A stretch of 64,000 nucleotides of DNA from Spirosoma aureum (GCF_011604685.1 NZ_CP050063.1:6985001-7049000); one strand, 5' to 3'; numbered from the stretch's first letter, positions 52,941 to 62,949 are shown. Translations and numbers: made by a program. Notes: a model not told the origin generated them from the sequence alone.

Positions 52941-55253
52941 ATGAAAATAAAAATCGGTATCCTATTGACCCTGTCGGCCCTTCTTTCGCTTGCAGGAATA
53001 CAAATTGGCTATTCTCAGCAAAAAAAGAGTTCCAGTCCGGCTAGCTCAGCAACGGGCATCAACTACATCGACCCGACCATTGGCAATGTAGCTCCTTTAT
53101 ATAACACCAACAGGCCAGTTGTTCATCTGCCCAATCAAATGATCAGGATGTTTCCCAAACGTCAGGATCACCTGGATATGCAGATTACTGACTTCCCGAT
53201 GTCCTCTCTAAATATTATTACACCCCAGGTCATTTTCGGGATCAAACCGTTCGCTGGGGCTTTAGCCGACACGGGCTGGTATCGACGCTTAACCTATGAC
53301 CATGACTTTGAAACAGTTCAGCCCTGGTATTATTCGGTACGATTGACTGACGACAATATCCTGACTGAATTCACGCCCGGAGAACGAACGGGAATCTATC
53401 GGTTTACTTTCCCGGCGGGCGTCAAAAAAAATATTCTGCTCTCGCACTATTACAAAAATGGGCAATATGAACTCCAGGATGGCAATGCACTCGTTGGCCA
53501 GGAGTTTGTCAATGATGCGAATCACCAGCAGAAAGGTATTGCGTACTTGTATGGAAAAATTTCGGGCAAGCCTGAAAGCGGCAAAAAACAGGGCGAAAAA
53601 GATTGGGGGCGTTATACCGTCTTAGGCATTCCGGAAAAACACAAAAAAGTAGAAGGCGAACGCGCCTGGTTCAGCTATAACGAACAGGATAGTCCGGTTG
53701 TAGAGTTTCGCTACGCCATTTCCTTCGTCAGTCGGGAGCAGGCCAAAAAGAACTTCGAGAAAGAGCTCACTTCCGTTAGTTTCGATCAACTGAAGGCCAA
53801 GGGCAAAGCCGCCTGGGAAAAAACCATCGGCCAGATCAAGGTCGAAGGCGGCACCGAAGCTCAGAAACGTAGCTTTTATACCGCCCTCTACCGATGCTAC
53901 GCCCGCATGGTCGACATTTCCGAAGATGGGAAATATTACAGCGGCTACGACAAAAAGGTGCATGACGACCAGCGACCGTTTTACACCGATGACTATACCT
54001 GGGGAAACTATCTGGCTCTGCATCCCCTGCGAACCATTCTCGACCCCAAGCGGGAAGCCGATATTTTACAGTCCTACGTAAATATGTACCAGCAAAGTGG
54101 CTGGATACCCGAATACCCTAAATTTTATGGCGATCGTGCGGGCATGTTCGGTTTCAAATCGTCGGTCATGTTTCTGGATGCCTACCGGAAAGGAATCCGA
54201 AATTTTGATTCAAATAAAGCACTGGAAGGTATGCTGAAAAGCGCCGAAAAACGAACAATGCTTCCGCATCGGAATGACCCCAAAGGGGCGCTGGATGATT
54301 TTTATTATGCGAAAGGCTACTATCCGGCGTTACGTCCCGGTGAAGCCGAAACCGATTCGGTGGCGAAACTACGCGGCAATGGTCAGCGACGATCGGCCGT
54401 AGCCGTTACCCTCGGAAACAGCTACGACAGTTGGGCGTTGAGTGAACTGGCGAAGGAATTAAACAATCAGGACGTTTATAAACGCTATGCGCCAAGAGCG
54501 CAAAACTATAAGAATCTCTGGCATGCCAAATCCGGCTTTTTTATCCCAAAAGATGCGAAAGGGGATTGGATTGAGATCGACCCAAAATTTGATGGCGGCC
54601 ATGCCGGTAACGATTATTACAATGAAAATAACGGCTGGAGCTACCGCTGGAACGTTCAGCAGGATATCAAAGGATTTACGGAACTGATGGGTGGAGCCGA
54701 TAAACTGGAGCAAAACCTCGATCAGCTTTTCCGCGAAGGGCTGGACCGCCCCAAGTACGTATTCTGGGATAAATTTCCGGATCAGACGGGCATGATCGGT
54801 CAGTTTGCGATGGGCAATCAGGTCACCTTTTTCATCCCCTACCTGTTTAACTACACAAATGCACCCTGGAAAACCCAGAAATACACCCGGCTCCTGCTCG
54901 ACACCTGGTTCCAGGATAACATCTTCGGTGTGCCAGGCGATGAAGATGGCGGCTCGATGTCTTCCTTCGTGGTCTTCTCAGCCATGGGATTCTACCCCAC
55001 TACACCCGGTATTCCCCGTTACAGCATCACCAGCCCCCTGTTTAGTAAGGTGACAATCGACTTGCCCAATGGCAAGAAGTTCACCCTGATTGCCCATAAT
55101 TCGTCCCGAATCAACAAATACATCCAGTCGGCGAGTATGAACGGCAAACCCCTGAGTTCGTTGTCCTTTTCGCACCAGGAGCTGATGGATGGTGGTACGC
55201 TGGTGCTGGAAATGGGCGAGAAAACCGACAAAAAATGGGACATAACCTATTAG
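52941..55253 (+). CDS. GH92-family glycoside hydrolase, first copy
   Basis: 770 residues from the ATG at 52941 (MKIKIGILLTLSALLSLAG, signal peptide). The C-terminal GH92 core is clear: YNENNGWSYRWNVQQDIKGF with candidate acid Glu562, and GDEDGGSMSSFVVFSAMGFY (667-686) with the acidic base cluster, then a typical GH92 ending. GH92 enzymes are calcium-dependent inverting exo-alpha-mannosidases. The N-terminus is unusual: the family's VNPFIGT-type start reads YIDPTIGNVAPLYNTNRP. Substrate is therefore uncertain. It is paired with a tandem paralogue. Confidence 0.85.
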   Translation: MKIKIGILLTLSALLSLAGIQIGYSQQKKSSSPASSATGINYIDPTIGNVAPLYNTNRPVVHLPNQMIRMFPKRQDHLDMQITDFPMSSLNIITPQVIFGIKPFAGALADTGWYRRLTYDHDFETVQPWYYSVRLTDDNILTEFTPGERTGIYRFTFPAGVKKNILLSHYYKNGQYELQDGNALVGQEFVNDANHQQKGIAYLYGKISGKPESGKKQGEKDWGRYTVLGIPEKHKKVEGERAWFSYNEQDSPVVEFRYAISFVSREQAKKNFEKELTSVSFDQLKAKGKAAWEKTIGQIKVEGGTEAQKRSFYTALYRCYARMVDISEDGKYYSGYDKKVHDDQRPFYTDDYTWGNYLALHPLRTILDPKREADILQSYVNMYQQSGWIPEYPKFYGDRAGMFGFKSSVMFLDAYRKGIRNFDSNKALEGMLKSAEKRTMLPHRNDPKGALDDFYYAKGYYPALRPGEAETDSVAKLRGNGQRRSAVAVTLGNSYDSWALSELAKELNNQDVYKRYAPRAQNYKNLWHAKSGFFIPKDAKGDWIEIDPKFDGGHAGNDYYNENNGWSYRWNVQQDIKGFTELMGGADKLEQNLDQLFREGLDRPKYVFWDKFPDQTGMIGQFAMGNQVTFFIPYLFNYTNAPWKTQKYTRLLLDTWFQDNIFGVPGDEDGGSMSSFVVFSAMGFYPTTPGIPRYSITSPLFSKVTIDLPNGKKFTLIAHNSSRINKYIQSASMNGKPLSSLSFSHQELMDGGTLVLEMGEKTDKKWDITY

Positions 55254-55325
55254 TACTTTTAGGCAAGACTGTACCCTTAATAGATTGAATTTATTTAGTC
55301 AGACTCAATCAATTGCAACATAACT

Positions 55326-57629
55326 ATGTCCAGGCTCATTACTAGTTTTCTTAAAACGGTTTTAACTACGGTAGTTGCTGCTATCAGTTTGTGTCAATAC
55401 AGCTTTGGACAAACGAGCAAGGCAGGCGGCTCTGGTATCCAGTATATTGATCCCACAATTGGCAATGTCGCCCCTTTACTGAATACGAATCGGCCAATCG
55501 TTCATTTGCCGAATCAAATGATCAGGGTGTTTCCCAAACGGCAGGATCATCTGGACATGCAGATTACCGATTTTCCGATGCTGGCCCAGAATATCATTAC
55601 TCCTCAAATGATTTTTTCCATCAAGCCTTCAAAAGGTGCGGTGACCGATACGGCCTGGTATCGACGATTGACCTACGATCACGATCTGGAAGTAACACAA
55701 CCCTGGTATTATTCCGTAAAACTGACTGACGATGATATTCTAACTGAATATACGGCTGGCGAAAAGACAGGCATTTATCGGTTTACTTTTCCGGCTGGTG
55801 TCAGCAAAAATCTGTTGCTGTCGCACTATTATAAAAATGGACAATATGAATTCCAGGACGGTAATAAACTGGTCGGAACGGAGTTCGTTGTCGATGCGAT
55901 TCATGAGCAGCAGGGCGTCGCCTATATATATGGCGTTTTCACGGGGAAGCCGCAAACGGGCAAAAAAACCGGCGAGAAAGACTGGGGTAAATATACCGTT
56001 AGCGGAACCCCTGAAAAGCCAAAGAAAATGGATGGCGAACGTGCCTGGGTGAGTTATGGCGAACAGGATAGCCCGGTGGTGGAGTTTCGGTATGCCATTT
56101 CCTTCGTCAGTCGGGAGCAGGCCAAAAAGAACTTCGAGAAAGAGCTCACTTCCGTTAGTTTCGATCAGCTGAAGGCCAAAGGCAAAGCGGCCTGGGAAAA
56201 AACCATCGGCCAGATCAAGGTAGAAGGCGGCACCGAAGCTCAGAAACGTAGCTTTTATACCGCCCTCTACCGATGCTACGTTCGGATGATCGATGTCAAT
56301 GAAAACGGGACCTACTTCAGCGGCTATGACAAAAAGGCGCATGAGGATAAGCGGCCGTTTTACACCGATGATTATACCTGGGGCAATTATCTGGCTCTGC
56401 ATCCCCTCCGGACAATTCTCGACCCCAAACGGGAAGCGGACATGCTCCAATCCTACGTAACGATGTACCAGCAAAGCGGTTGGATGCCCGAGTATCCACG
56501 GCCCTTTGGTGATCGGCCGGGTATGTTTGGTTTCAAATCAACGGTCATGTTTCTGGATGCCTACCGGAAAGGAATCCGAAATTTCGATGTAAAAACGGCT
56601 TTTGACGGAATGCTCAAAAACGCAGAACAAGCAACGATGCTTCCGTTCAGAAATGGTCCTAAAGGAGGTCTCGAAGATTTTTACGTCAAGAATGGCTACT
56701 ATCCGGCGCTGCATCCCGGCGAAACAGAAACCGATGCATTTGCTTCACTTAAACCGGGGCAGAAGCGGTCTGCCGTTGCCATAACCCTGGGCGATGCCTA
56801 CGATAGTTGGGCATTGAGTGAACTAGCGAAGGAATTAGGCAATCAGGACGTCTATAAACGCTATGCACCAAGAACAAAAAATTACAGGAATCTCTGGAAT
56901 GAAAAGTATAATCTGTTTATCCCAAAAGATGCGAAAGGCGATTGGATTGAGATCGACCCAAAATTTGATGGCGGGCACAACGGATTCGATTATTACAATG
57001 AAAACAATGCCTGGAGTTATATGTGGAATGCACAGCAGGACTTTGCAGGATTACGGGATTTGATGGGCGGAGCCGATAAGATGGAACGAAATCTCGACCA
57101 GCTTTTCCGCGAAGGAATGGACCGTAGCAAACCTGTTTTTTGGGAAAAATGGCCCAACCAGACGGGCATGATCGGTCAGTTTGCGATGGGCAATCAGGTC
57201 ACCTTCTTTATCCCTTACATTTTCAATTTCACCAACGCATCCTGGAAAACCCAGAAGTATACCCGGCTCCTGCTCGACACCTGGTTCCAGGATAACATCT
57301 TCGGTGTGCCAGGCGATGAAGATGGCGGCTCGATGTCTTCCTTCGTGGTCTTCTCGGCCATGGGATTCTACCCCACTACACCCGGTATTCCCCGTTACAG
57401 CATCACCAGCCCACTATTTAGCAAGGTGACGATCGATTTGCCCAATGGCAAGAAGTTCACCCTGATTGCCCATAATTCGTCCCGCACCAACAAATACATC
57501 CAGTCGGCGAGTATGAACGGCAAACCCCTGAGTTCGTTGTCCTTTTCGCACCAGGAGCTGATGGATGGCGGCACACTGGTGCTGGAAATGGGCGAGAAAA
57601 CCGATAAAAAGTGGGTGGCCCAAAACTAA
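55326..57629 (+). CDS. GH92-family glycoside hydrolase, second copy
   Basis: 767 residues, signal peptide ending YSFGQ. Same architecture as the gene before it, including YIDPTIGNVAPLLNTNRP at the N-terminus, FDYYNENNAWSYMWNAQQD and the GDEDGGSMSS cluster. Two blocks (residues about 245-320 and the last 120) are almost identical in DNA to the first copy, while the N-terminal and central parts have diverged clearly. Likely a mannosidase-type exo-enzyme with shifted linkage or context preference relative to copy one (inference). Confidence 0.85.
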   Translation: MSRLITSFLKTVLTTVVAAISLCQYSFGQTSKAGGSGIQYIDPTIGNVAPLLNTNRPIVHLPNQMIRVFPKRQDHLDMQITDFPMLAQNIITPQMIFSIKPSKGAVTDTAWYRRLTYDHDLEVTQPWYYSVKLTDDDILTEYTAGEKTGIYRFTFPAGVSKNLLLSHYYKNGQYEFQDGNKLVGTEFVVDAIHEQQGVAYIYGVFTGKPQTGKKTGEKDWGKYTVSGTPEKPKKMDGERAWVSYGEQDSPVVEFRYAISFVSREQAKKNFEKELTSVSFDQLKAKGKAAWEKTIGQIKVEGGTEAQKRSFYTALYRCYVRMIDVNENGTYFSGYDKKAHEDKRPFYTDDYTWGNYLALHPLRTILDPKREADMLQSYVTMYQQSGWMPEYPRPFGDRPGMFGFKSTVMFLDAYRKGIRNFDVKTAFDGMLKNAEQATMLPFRNGPKGGLEDFYVKNGYYPALHPGETETDAFASLKPGQKRSAVAITLGDAYDSWALSELAKELGNQDVYKRYAPRTKNYRNLWNEKYNLFIPKDAKGDWIEIDPKFDGGHNGFDYYNENNAWSYMWNAQQDFAGLRDLMGGADKMERNLDQLFREGMDRSKPVFWEKWPNQTGMIGQFAMGNQVTFFIPYIFNFTNASWKTQKYTRLLLDTWFQDNIFGVPGDEDGGSMSSFVVFSAMGFYPTTPGIPRYSITSPLFSKVTIDLPNGKKFTLIAHNSSRTNKYIQSASMNGKPLSSLSFSHQELMDGGTLVLEMGEKTDKKWVAQN

Positions 57630-57772
57630 TCATCGATCAGGCGACTGCCATTTTTTCGAGTCTGTTGACAAGCACGACTTCCTCTTTTCAATCAAATACG
57701 TATACACACTATCGTTATTCTGACAAGCATGGTTTCTCTACTTTCCATTGAACACACAAACGCTCGACAACT

Positions 57773-59542
57773 ATGAAATGGACACAGGTTATTGATCCAC
57801 TTAATAACATCACCTTGTCCGTTCTGATAGCGGCAATGCCCATTATCTTTATATTCTGGGCATTGATCATCAAAAAAATGAAAGGCTATCAGGCCAGTTT
57901 GATCGCCATAGCCATTGCAACCGTCATTGCTATTTTAGTATATGGCATGCCCGTAAAACTGGCCGTTTTATCTATTGCACATGGGAGTTTATATGGCCTG
58001 TTCCCTATTTGCTGGCTGGTGATCATGTCGGTTTTTCTCTTCAATCTAACCGTCAAAAGTGGGCAGTTCGAAATCATCAAACACTTCATGGCGTCGATCA
58101 CCTCCGACCGGCGTTTGCAGGCATTATTGATCGCGTTTTCGTTCGGCTCATTTCTGGAAGGAACGGCGGGTTTTGGTGCACCCGTCGCCATCACGGCAGC
58201 GATGCTGGTCGGGCTGGGTTTCAATCCGCTCTATGCATCGGGCATTTGCCTCATTGCCAATACGGCCCCTGTTGCCTTTGGTTCGATCGGCATTCCGATC
58301 ACGGTGGCTTCACAAGTGTCGGGCATTCCTGAGATGCCTATTTCGCAAATGGTCGGGCGTACACTTCCCATTCTGTCCATCATACTCCCTTTCTATCTGG
58401 TAACCATCATTGCCGGTTTTAAAAAGGCAAAGGAAGTTTTACCGGCAGTGCTGGTTTCGGGAGTTTCATTCGCCTTACTCCAGTATCTCTCCTCTAACTT
58501 CCTGGGACCTTCCCTACCCGATGTCATTGCGGGCCTTGGATCAATTGTTTGTCTAATGGTTTTTCTCCGATTCTGGAAACCGAAAACTATCTGGCGCTTT
58601 GCCAACGAACCCGCCCCTACGCTCAATACCGATATTACGTATACGGGTGGGCAAATAGTAAGAGCCTGGTCGCCCTTTATCGTCCTGACCATTATGGTTA
58701 TTGCCTGGGGAATGCAGCCTATTAAGGACGCCCTAAATTCATTGGGGTTATTTCAGTTCGAAGTGCCTGGCCTTCATAACGTTATTCAGGATAAGGACGG
58801 TGCACTTCTACCCAAAATATTCAAATTCAATTATTTATCTGCTGCCGGAACAGCCATCTTAATTGCCGACCTGGTTGCGATACCCATGATCGGGCTGACA
58901 TATAGTGATGGGGCCAAAGTTTTTGCGGCCACGTTAAATCAGTTAAAATTCCCCATTCTGACGATAGCTGCCGTGCTAGGCTTTGCCTACATCGTCAATG
59001 ATTCGGGCATAACCCTAACCCTGGCCGAAGTGCTGGCTAATACGGGCTATTTATTTCCATTTTTCGCACCCGTACTCGGCTGGCTGGGTGTTTTCATTAC
59101 AGGTTCGGATACGTCGGCGAATGCGTTGTTCAGTAAACTCCAGTATGCTACAGCAACATCGATTGGTGTAGATCCGGTGGTGACGGTGGCGGCCAATGTG
59201 TCGGGAGGAGTTGTGGGCAAAATGATTTCCCCGCAATCGATCGCGGTGGCAGCGGCTGCCGGTGATCTTGTTGGGCAGGAATCACAACTCTTCCGCTTTA
59301 CGGTGAAGCACAGTTTCATCATGCTGATTGTCATCTGTTTTATTACCCTGGCACAGGCTTACGCAGTAAAGTGGATAATTCCAGTTTATGAAATGATCAA
59401 CAGCAAAAAACTGGTTGCAGCCCCCGACGCATCCCGAGGCTATATCTATCTGATTGTATTAGCCGTCCTGTTAGTCACGCTGGCATCTACTATTCTGGTT
59501 ATTGCCAGACGGAAAAAACAGACACCAACTTTAGTGAATTAA
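57773..59542 (+). CDS. L-lactate permease family transporter (LctP)
   Basis: 589 residues, about thirteen spans. The family motifs are clear: FSFGSFLEGTAGFGAPVAIT, NTAPVAFGSIGIPI, ITGSDTSANALFSKLQ and PQSIAVAAAAGDLVG. Known members import lactate or glycolate with protons. It sits in the middle of the glycan locus, 143 bases after the GH92 pair, where a sugar permease would be expected. It may import an acidic breakdown product or be used with fermentation acids; the substrate is open. Confidence 0.92.
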   Translation: MKWTQVIDPLNNITLSVLIAAMPIIFIFWALIIKKMKGYQASLIAIAIATVIAILVYGMPVKLAVLSIAHGSLYGLFPICWLVIMSVFLFNLTVKSGQFEIIKHFMASITSDRRLQALLIAFSFGSFLEGTAGFGAPVAITAAMLVGLGFNPLYASGICLIANTAPVAFGSIGIPITVASQVSGIPEMPISQMVGRTLPILSIILPFYLVTIIAGFKKAKEVLPAVLVSGVSFALLQYLSSNFLGPSLPDVIAGLGSIVCLMVFLRFWKPKTIWRFANEPAPTLNTDITYTGGQIVRAWSPFIVLTIMVIAWGMQPIKDALNSLGLFQFEVPGLHNVIQDKDGALLPKIFKFNYLSAAGTAILIADLVAIPMIGLTYSDGAKVFAATLNQLKFPILTIAAVLGFAYIVNDSGITLTLAEVLANTGYLFPFFAPVLGWLGVFITGSDTSANALFSKLQYATATSIGVDPVVTVAANVSGGVVGKMISPQSIAVAAAAGDLVGQESQLFRFTVKHSFIMLIVICFITLAQAYAVKWIIPVYEMINSKKLVAAPDASRGYIYLIVLAVLLVTLASTILVIARRKKQTPTLVN

Positions 59543-59640
59543 TTAAAACTGGTGTCTGTGAAAAGCTATATCAGCGACTACAAATCGTACCTGAGAAACA
59601 AAATTTGAAATCAAATTTTCCCATTAATAAAGTAAACGTC

Positions 59641-61266
59641 ATGAAATTATTCATTACGAAAAAGGAGTGTTTTCTGGCATTCATTTCGTGTCTCTGCCTG
59701 GTAAATCTGAATGCTCAATCGATACAACGATCGAATGTACCGGCTCCAAATTTTGAGGTTACCGGCAGCATTTATCCCTGGGAAGTACATGATGAAGGAA
59801 TCGACCTCATACTCGATAACATGACCAGTATTGCCGGCATTAATTCGGTTTATTTAATTGCCGTAATGCACCAGGAGCATCGTCCTTTTAACAACGATAA
59901 ATTACCGGGTACGTTTAATTTTATCCATAACCCCGTTCGAACAGAATGGGATGCCGAAGATTCCCGGGCCTATTTTAAACCTCACCTGGAATTATACGGA
60001 CGCATCAAACCACTGATGTCAAATCAGCCCTGGCTCAACAATACGGACTGGCTTAAAATAGTACTCGATAAAGCGCATGCACGCGGCCTTAGAGCCGGGG
60101 TAGAGGTTTCACATACGTATATTCCGGTGGAGGTTCTAACCAATCATCCGGAATACAAACAACGCGATATAAATGACAAAACAGTTGATCGACCCTGCAC
60201 CAATAACCCTGAAGTACGGGAATATTTACTGGCACTTTATGGCGATCTAGCTAAAAATTATGACGTTGACTACATTCAAACATGCATGCTGTTATTCAGT
60301 CGGTCCGACGATCCCATCCACGGTGGAACCTGCTTTTGCGAATCCTGTAAACACAAGGCAAAATCAATGGGATTTGATATGGAAGCAGCAATCCCCGTTT
60401 TAAAAGACAATCCGTACGCTCAGCCTCAACTGGATAACTGGCGCAATTTCAGAAAAGCGTGTACGACCGAAATCTATAAGCTGGTCACCGATAAAATCCA
60501 TCAGGAAAATCCTAAAATTGATTTTCGCCTGAATGACCTCAATGACCGCACATCGGGATTAGCACTTGAAGAGTTAAAAAATAATATCAATTCGGTTCAC
60601 CTATCCACGCATACGGAGCAAAATGGCTATCAGAAATCGGATCGAAAATCCAGAATAGCCACGACAAAGTATTTTATGGGTAACGATGTTCCTATTATTC
60701 CAGGCGTTCCTACCCGTTTGTTAACAACAGTCCCGATTGTCAAGTCAAGTATCAAAATCTCGGTTGATGGTGGGGCTAAGGGAATCGGTGTTAAGCATTA
60801 CGACGGTTCGCCTTATTCTTTGCTACGTGCTGTCCGAAATGGCATCAGTGAAGCCGGTGTTCCTGGATTTACGCCAATTATGGGCATGGAGGTTGAGAGC
60901 ATGAACCTTTCAGGCTATAATCCTGACAAGTTTCTGATCGAACAATGCGTACAGACAACCGGCACAGGAACGGCAACTTCTTCATTCGCGAATCCATCGG
61001 GACTATATACGATTGTGGTGTCTTATGCTGACGAAAAAGAGGGTCAGGGGAACTTAGCTTTGTATGTGGGTGGCAAACAAAAAGCTACCTGGAAATTAAC
61101 TGAAGATGTAGGCTGCTGGAGACGAAAAACCATTCCCAATATTAAAATCAACAGTGGTGACGAAATAAAATTAATAGGCATGGCCAACGGCAGCGAGTCG
61201 GCCCGTGTTGATTTTATTGAATTTATTCTACAGGCAACGCCAGATAAAGGCAAAAAAAGTAATTAG
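59641..61266 (+). CDS. Secreted barrel-like protein with C-terminal carbohydrate-binding-like domain
   Basis: 541 residues from the ATG at 59641 (signal peptide ending NLNAQ). Residues about 35-420 look like a glycosidase-type TIM barrel (NSVYLIAVMHQEHRPFN, ARGLRAGVEVSHTYIPVEV, VDYIQTCMLLFSR). It has a Cys cluster GGTCFCESCKHKAK similar to the metal or disulfide site in GH42-like and GHL proteins. Residues about 440-530 form a beta module (YTIVVSYADEKEGQGNLALY, RVDFIEFIL) resembling CBM35-type domains. I cannot name a GH family. Its place in the locus suggests a glycan-active enzyme. Confidence 0.75.
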   Translation: MKLFITKKECFLAFISCLCLVNLNAQSIQRSNVPAPNFEVTGSIYPWEVHDEGIDLILDNMTSIAGINSVYLIAVMHQEHRPFNNDKLPGTFNFIHNPVRTEWDAEDSRAYFKPHLELYGRIKPLMSNQPWLNNTDWLKIVLDKAHARGLRAGVEVSHTYIPVEVLTNHPEYKQRDINDKTVDRPCTNNPEVREYLLALYGDLAKNYDVDYIQTCMLLFSRSDDPIHGGTCFCESCKHKAKSMGFDMEAAIPVLKDNPYAQPQLDNWRNFRKACTTEIYKLVTDKIHQENPKIDFRLNDLNDRTSGLALEELKNNINSVHLSTHTEQNGYQKSDRKSRIATTKYFMGNDVPIIPGVPTRLLTTVPIVKSSIKISVDGGAKGIGVKHYDGSPYSLLRAVRNGISEAGVPGFTPIMGMEVESMNLSGYNPDKFLIEQCVQTTGTGTATSSFANPSGLYTIVVSYADEKEGQGNLALYVGGKQKATWKLTEDVGCWRRKTIPNIKINSGDEIKLIGMANGSESARVDFIEFILQATPDKGKKSN

Positions 61267-61385
61267 GTAACGCAAAAAATCAACACAAATCTCCGTACCA
61301 TAATCACTTTTTTCAGGGGAATAAATTAAAAAAATAAGCAAATTTTTTCGTGGTAATGTTTTTAATTAGATAGGTTGGATTATAG

Positions 61386-61416
61386 AAAGCATAGTAGAAT
61401 ATCTACTATGCTTTTT
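61386..61416 (+). terminator. Rho-independent terminator
   Basis: AAAGCATAGTAGA (61386-61398) pairs with TCTACTATGCTTT (61402-61414), a 3-base loop, followed by a T-run. It ends the transcript of the secreted barrel gene; the remaining 140 bases to the next gene hold no feature I can support. Confidence 0.9.
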
Positions 61417-61556
61417 TCTACGGTCCAGTTTATCCTGGGCCAGCACATTACCATATATGATCTGTTTGAACACATAGCTCAACAAATAGATTTATTTTTT
61501 AATCACAGCTACAACGTTTTCCTGGTACGCTAGCAACCATTTTTACCGAAAAATTT

Positions 61557-62492
61557 ATGTTTAAAATGAGGTTATTCTCTTTACTTTTTATTTGCATATC
61601 GTTTGCTAACTGCACAAAACATACTGAAAATAAATCACTAGCCTTCAGTAAATATCCAAACTTAAAAATTGGGTTTTCAACACAAAATTTCCAAAAGGCC
61701 ATGCCTGTTAATGTGGAAAGCCTGAGTGAGATTATTGATTATGCATCAACAGAAGGTTATGATTTTATAGAACTACGTGATGATCAGGCAAGTCTTTCTC
61801 AGGACGAATGTAAGGTATTGGCTGAACTGGCCAGAAAGAACAAATTAGATGTGATATATGAAATCCAAAAAAATCTCCTTGATACGGGTTATTATGACGT
61901 CTTTAAACGAGGTTTAGCCAATACATTACTTTTTCCGGGTCCAGGTATTCTTCGGGCACTGGTTTCAAAATCTGAATTTGAGCTTGATAGCACCAAAAAA
62001 GGATGGAATAAGGCAGAAATGATTCAATTAAGTAATCTGGCCGATAGCTGTGCTCGCGTTGCAAAAAATAACAGGGTTCAATTTATTGTTGAAAACCTCA
62101 ATGAGCCTTTTTTTAGTGATGGCAATGCCTATTTAGGGCTGGATAGCTTTTTCAGGAATACTACTGGTACTGGTTTACAATTCGATATAGGCAATCCGTT
62201 TCGAAATACATCAAGAGCAAAAGCTGATCCACAAAAAGTAGCCGACTTTCTGGCAACGATGGGAAATCGCTGGGTGACCACTCATTTAAAAACGTTAAAA
62301 GAAGGCGAATCTCAACCAACGCTTACCAGCAATCCGCTTGAGGTCGATAAAGTCGTTGAGCTGATGGCGAAGCAAAACGTACGGTTTGTGACCATTGAAT
62401 TGCTCCCTGTTACTGACAGGCAACAATGCTTCGACAACCACGCCAAAAGCATTCAATTTCTAAAAGAGAAAGGTATTTTAAAAACTGACTAA
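61557..62492 (+). CDS. Sugar phosphate isomerase/epimerase-like lipoprotein (xylose-isomerase-type barrel)
   Basis: 311 residues. A lipoprotein signal ends at Cys19 (FICISFANC). The AP-endonuclease-2/xylose-isomerase barrel is seen in KIGFSTQNF, GYDFIELRDDQ, VQFIVENLNEPFF, GLQFDIGNPF, WVTTHLKTLKEG and FVTIELLP. The acidic and histidine metal ligands of this superfamily are at the expected strand ends (Glu in VEN, Asp in FDIGN, His in THLK). It probably acts on a sugar released by the locus, at the membrane surface. It is separated from the preceding gene by a terminator, so it has its own promoter. Alternative start at 61566. Confidence 0.82.
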   Translation: MFKMRLFSLLFICISFANCTKHTENKSLAFSKYPNLKIGFSTQNFQKAMPVNVESLSEIIDYASTEGYDFIELRDDQASLSQDECKVLAELARKNKLDVIYEIQKNLLDTGYYDVFKRGLANTLLFPGPGILRALVSKSEFELDSTKKGWNKAEMIQLSNLADSCARVAKNNRVQFIVENLNEPFFSDGNAYLGLDSFFRNTTGTGLQFDIGNPFRNTSRAKADPQKVADFLATMGNRWVTTHLKTLKEGESQPTLTSNPLEVDKVVELMAKQNVRFVTIELLPVTDRQQCFDNHAKSIQFLKEKGILKTD

Positions 62493-62519
62493 TTTTCGGT
62501 TGCTTTTTGTCTGGCTTAA

Positions 62520-62555
62520 ACCAATGAAGCCCGGCTCACGCCAGGCTTCATTGGT
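62520..62555. terminator. Bidirectional terminator
   Basis: ACCAATGAAGCC (62520-62531) pairs with GGCTTCATTGGT (62544-62555). It lies between the convergent isomerase-like and small exported-protein genes. Confidence 0.8.
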
Positions 62556-62574
62556 TACGGAAAGAACCTAACTG

Positions 62575-62949
62575 CTATTGCATGGCAACAATACGGGTTG
62601 TCTGTGCTACAGGTCGGGTTGACAGATTCAACTGCTTCCGAATGCTTCCTTCGTTTGATTTAACTTCCAGTTCATACTTACCGTCGGCCAATTCGTTGAC
62701 ATTCAATTTAACCGCATACTTGGCTTCCTTCTTGCTGATATCCTGACGGAAGATTACCTGATTCTCCGCATTGCGCAGTACAATTTCGACCGGCACCTCA
62801 GCGGTCTTACTAACCGATACCCGAATCTGGTTATCAATGGTTACGAAGGCACTGGCGTCGAACGACATTGTTTTGGGTGTTGTTGGGTTGGCCAGCGTAG
62901 CTGCACTCATCAGAATAGAAACGGCCAATTTGCTCATTAACGTTAACAT
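62575..62949 (-). CDS. Small exported beta-sandwich protein
   Basis: 124 residues with a signal peptide (MSKLAVSILMSAATLA; the ATG at 62949 adds four residues, a second ATG lies at 62937). The mature part is one Ig-like beta domain: QIRVSVSKTAEVPVEIVLRN, VIFRQDISKKEAKYAVKLNV and LADGKYELEVKSNEG, as in C-terminal sorting-type or FlgD-Ig-like folds. No enzyme motif. This type of short periplasmic protein is common in Cytophagales, function unknown. Confidence 0.75.
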   Translation of the reverse strand: MLTLMSKLAVSILMSAATLANPTTPKTMSFDASAFVTIDNQIRVSVSKTAEVPVEIVLRNAENQVIFRQDISKKEAKYAVKLNVNELADGKYELEVKSNEGSIRKQLNLSTRPVAQTTRIVAMQ

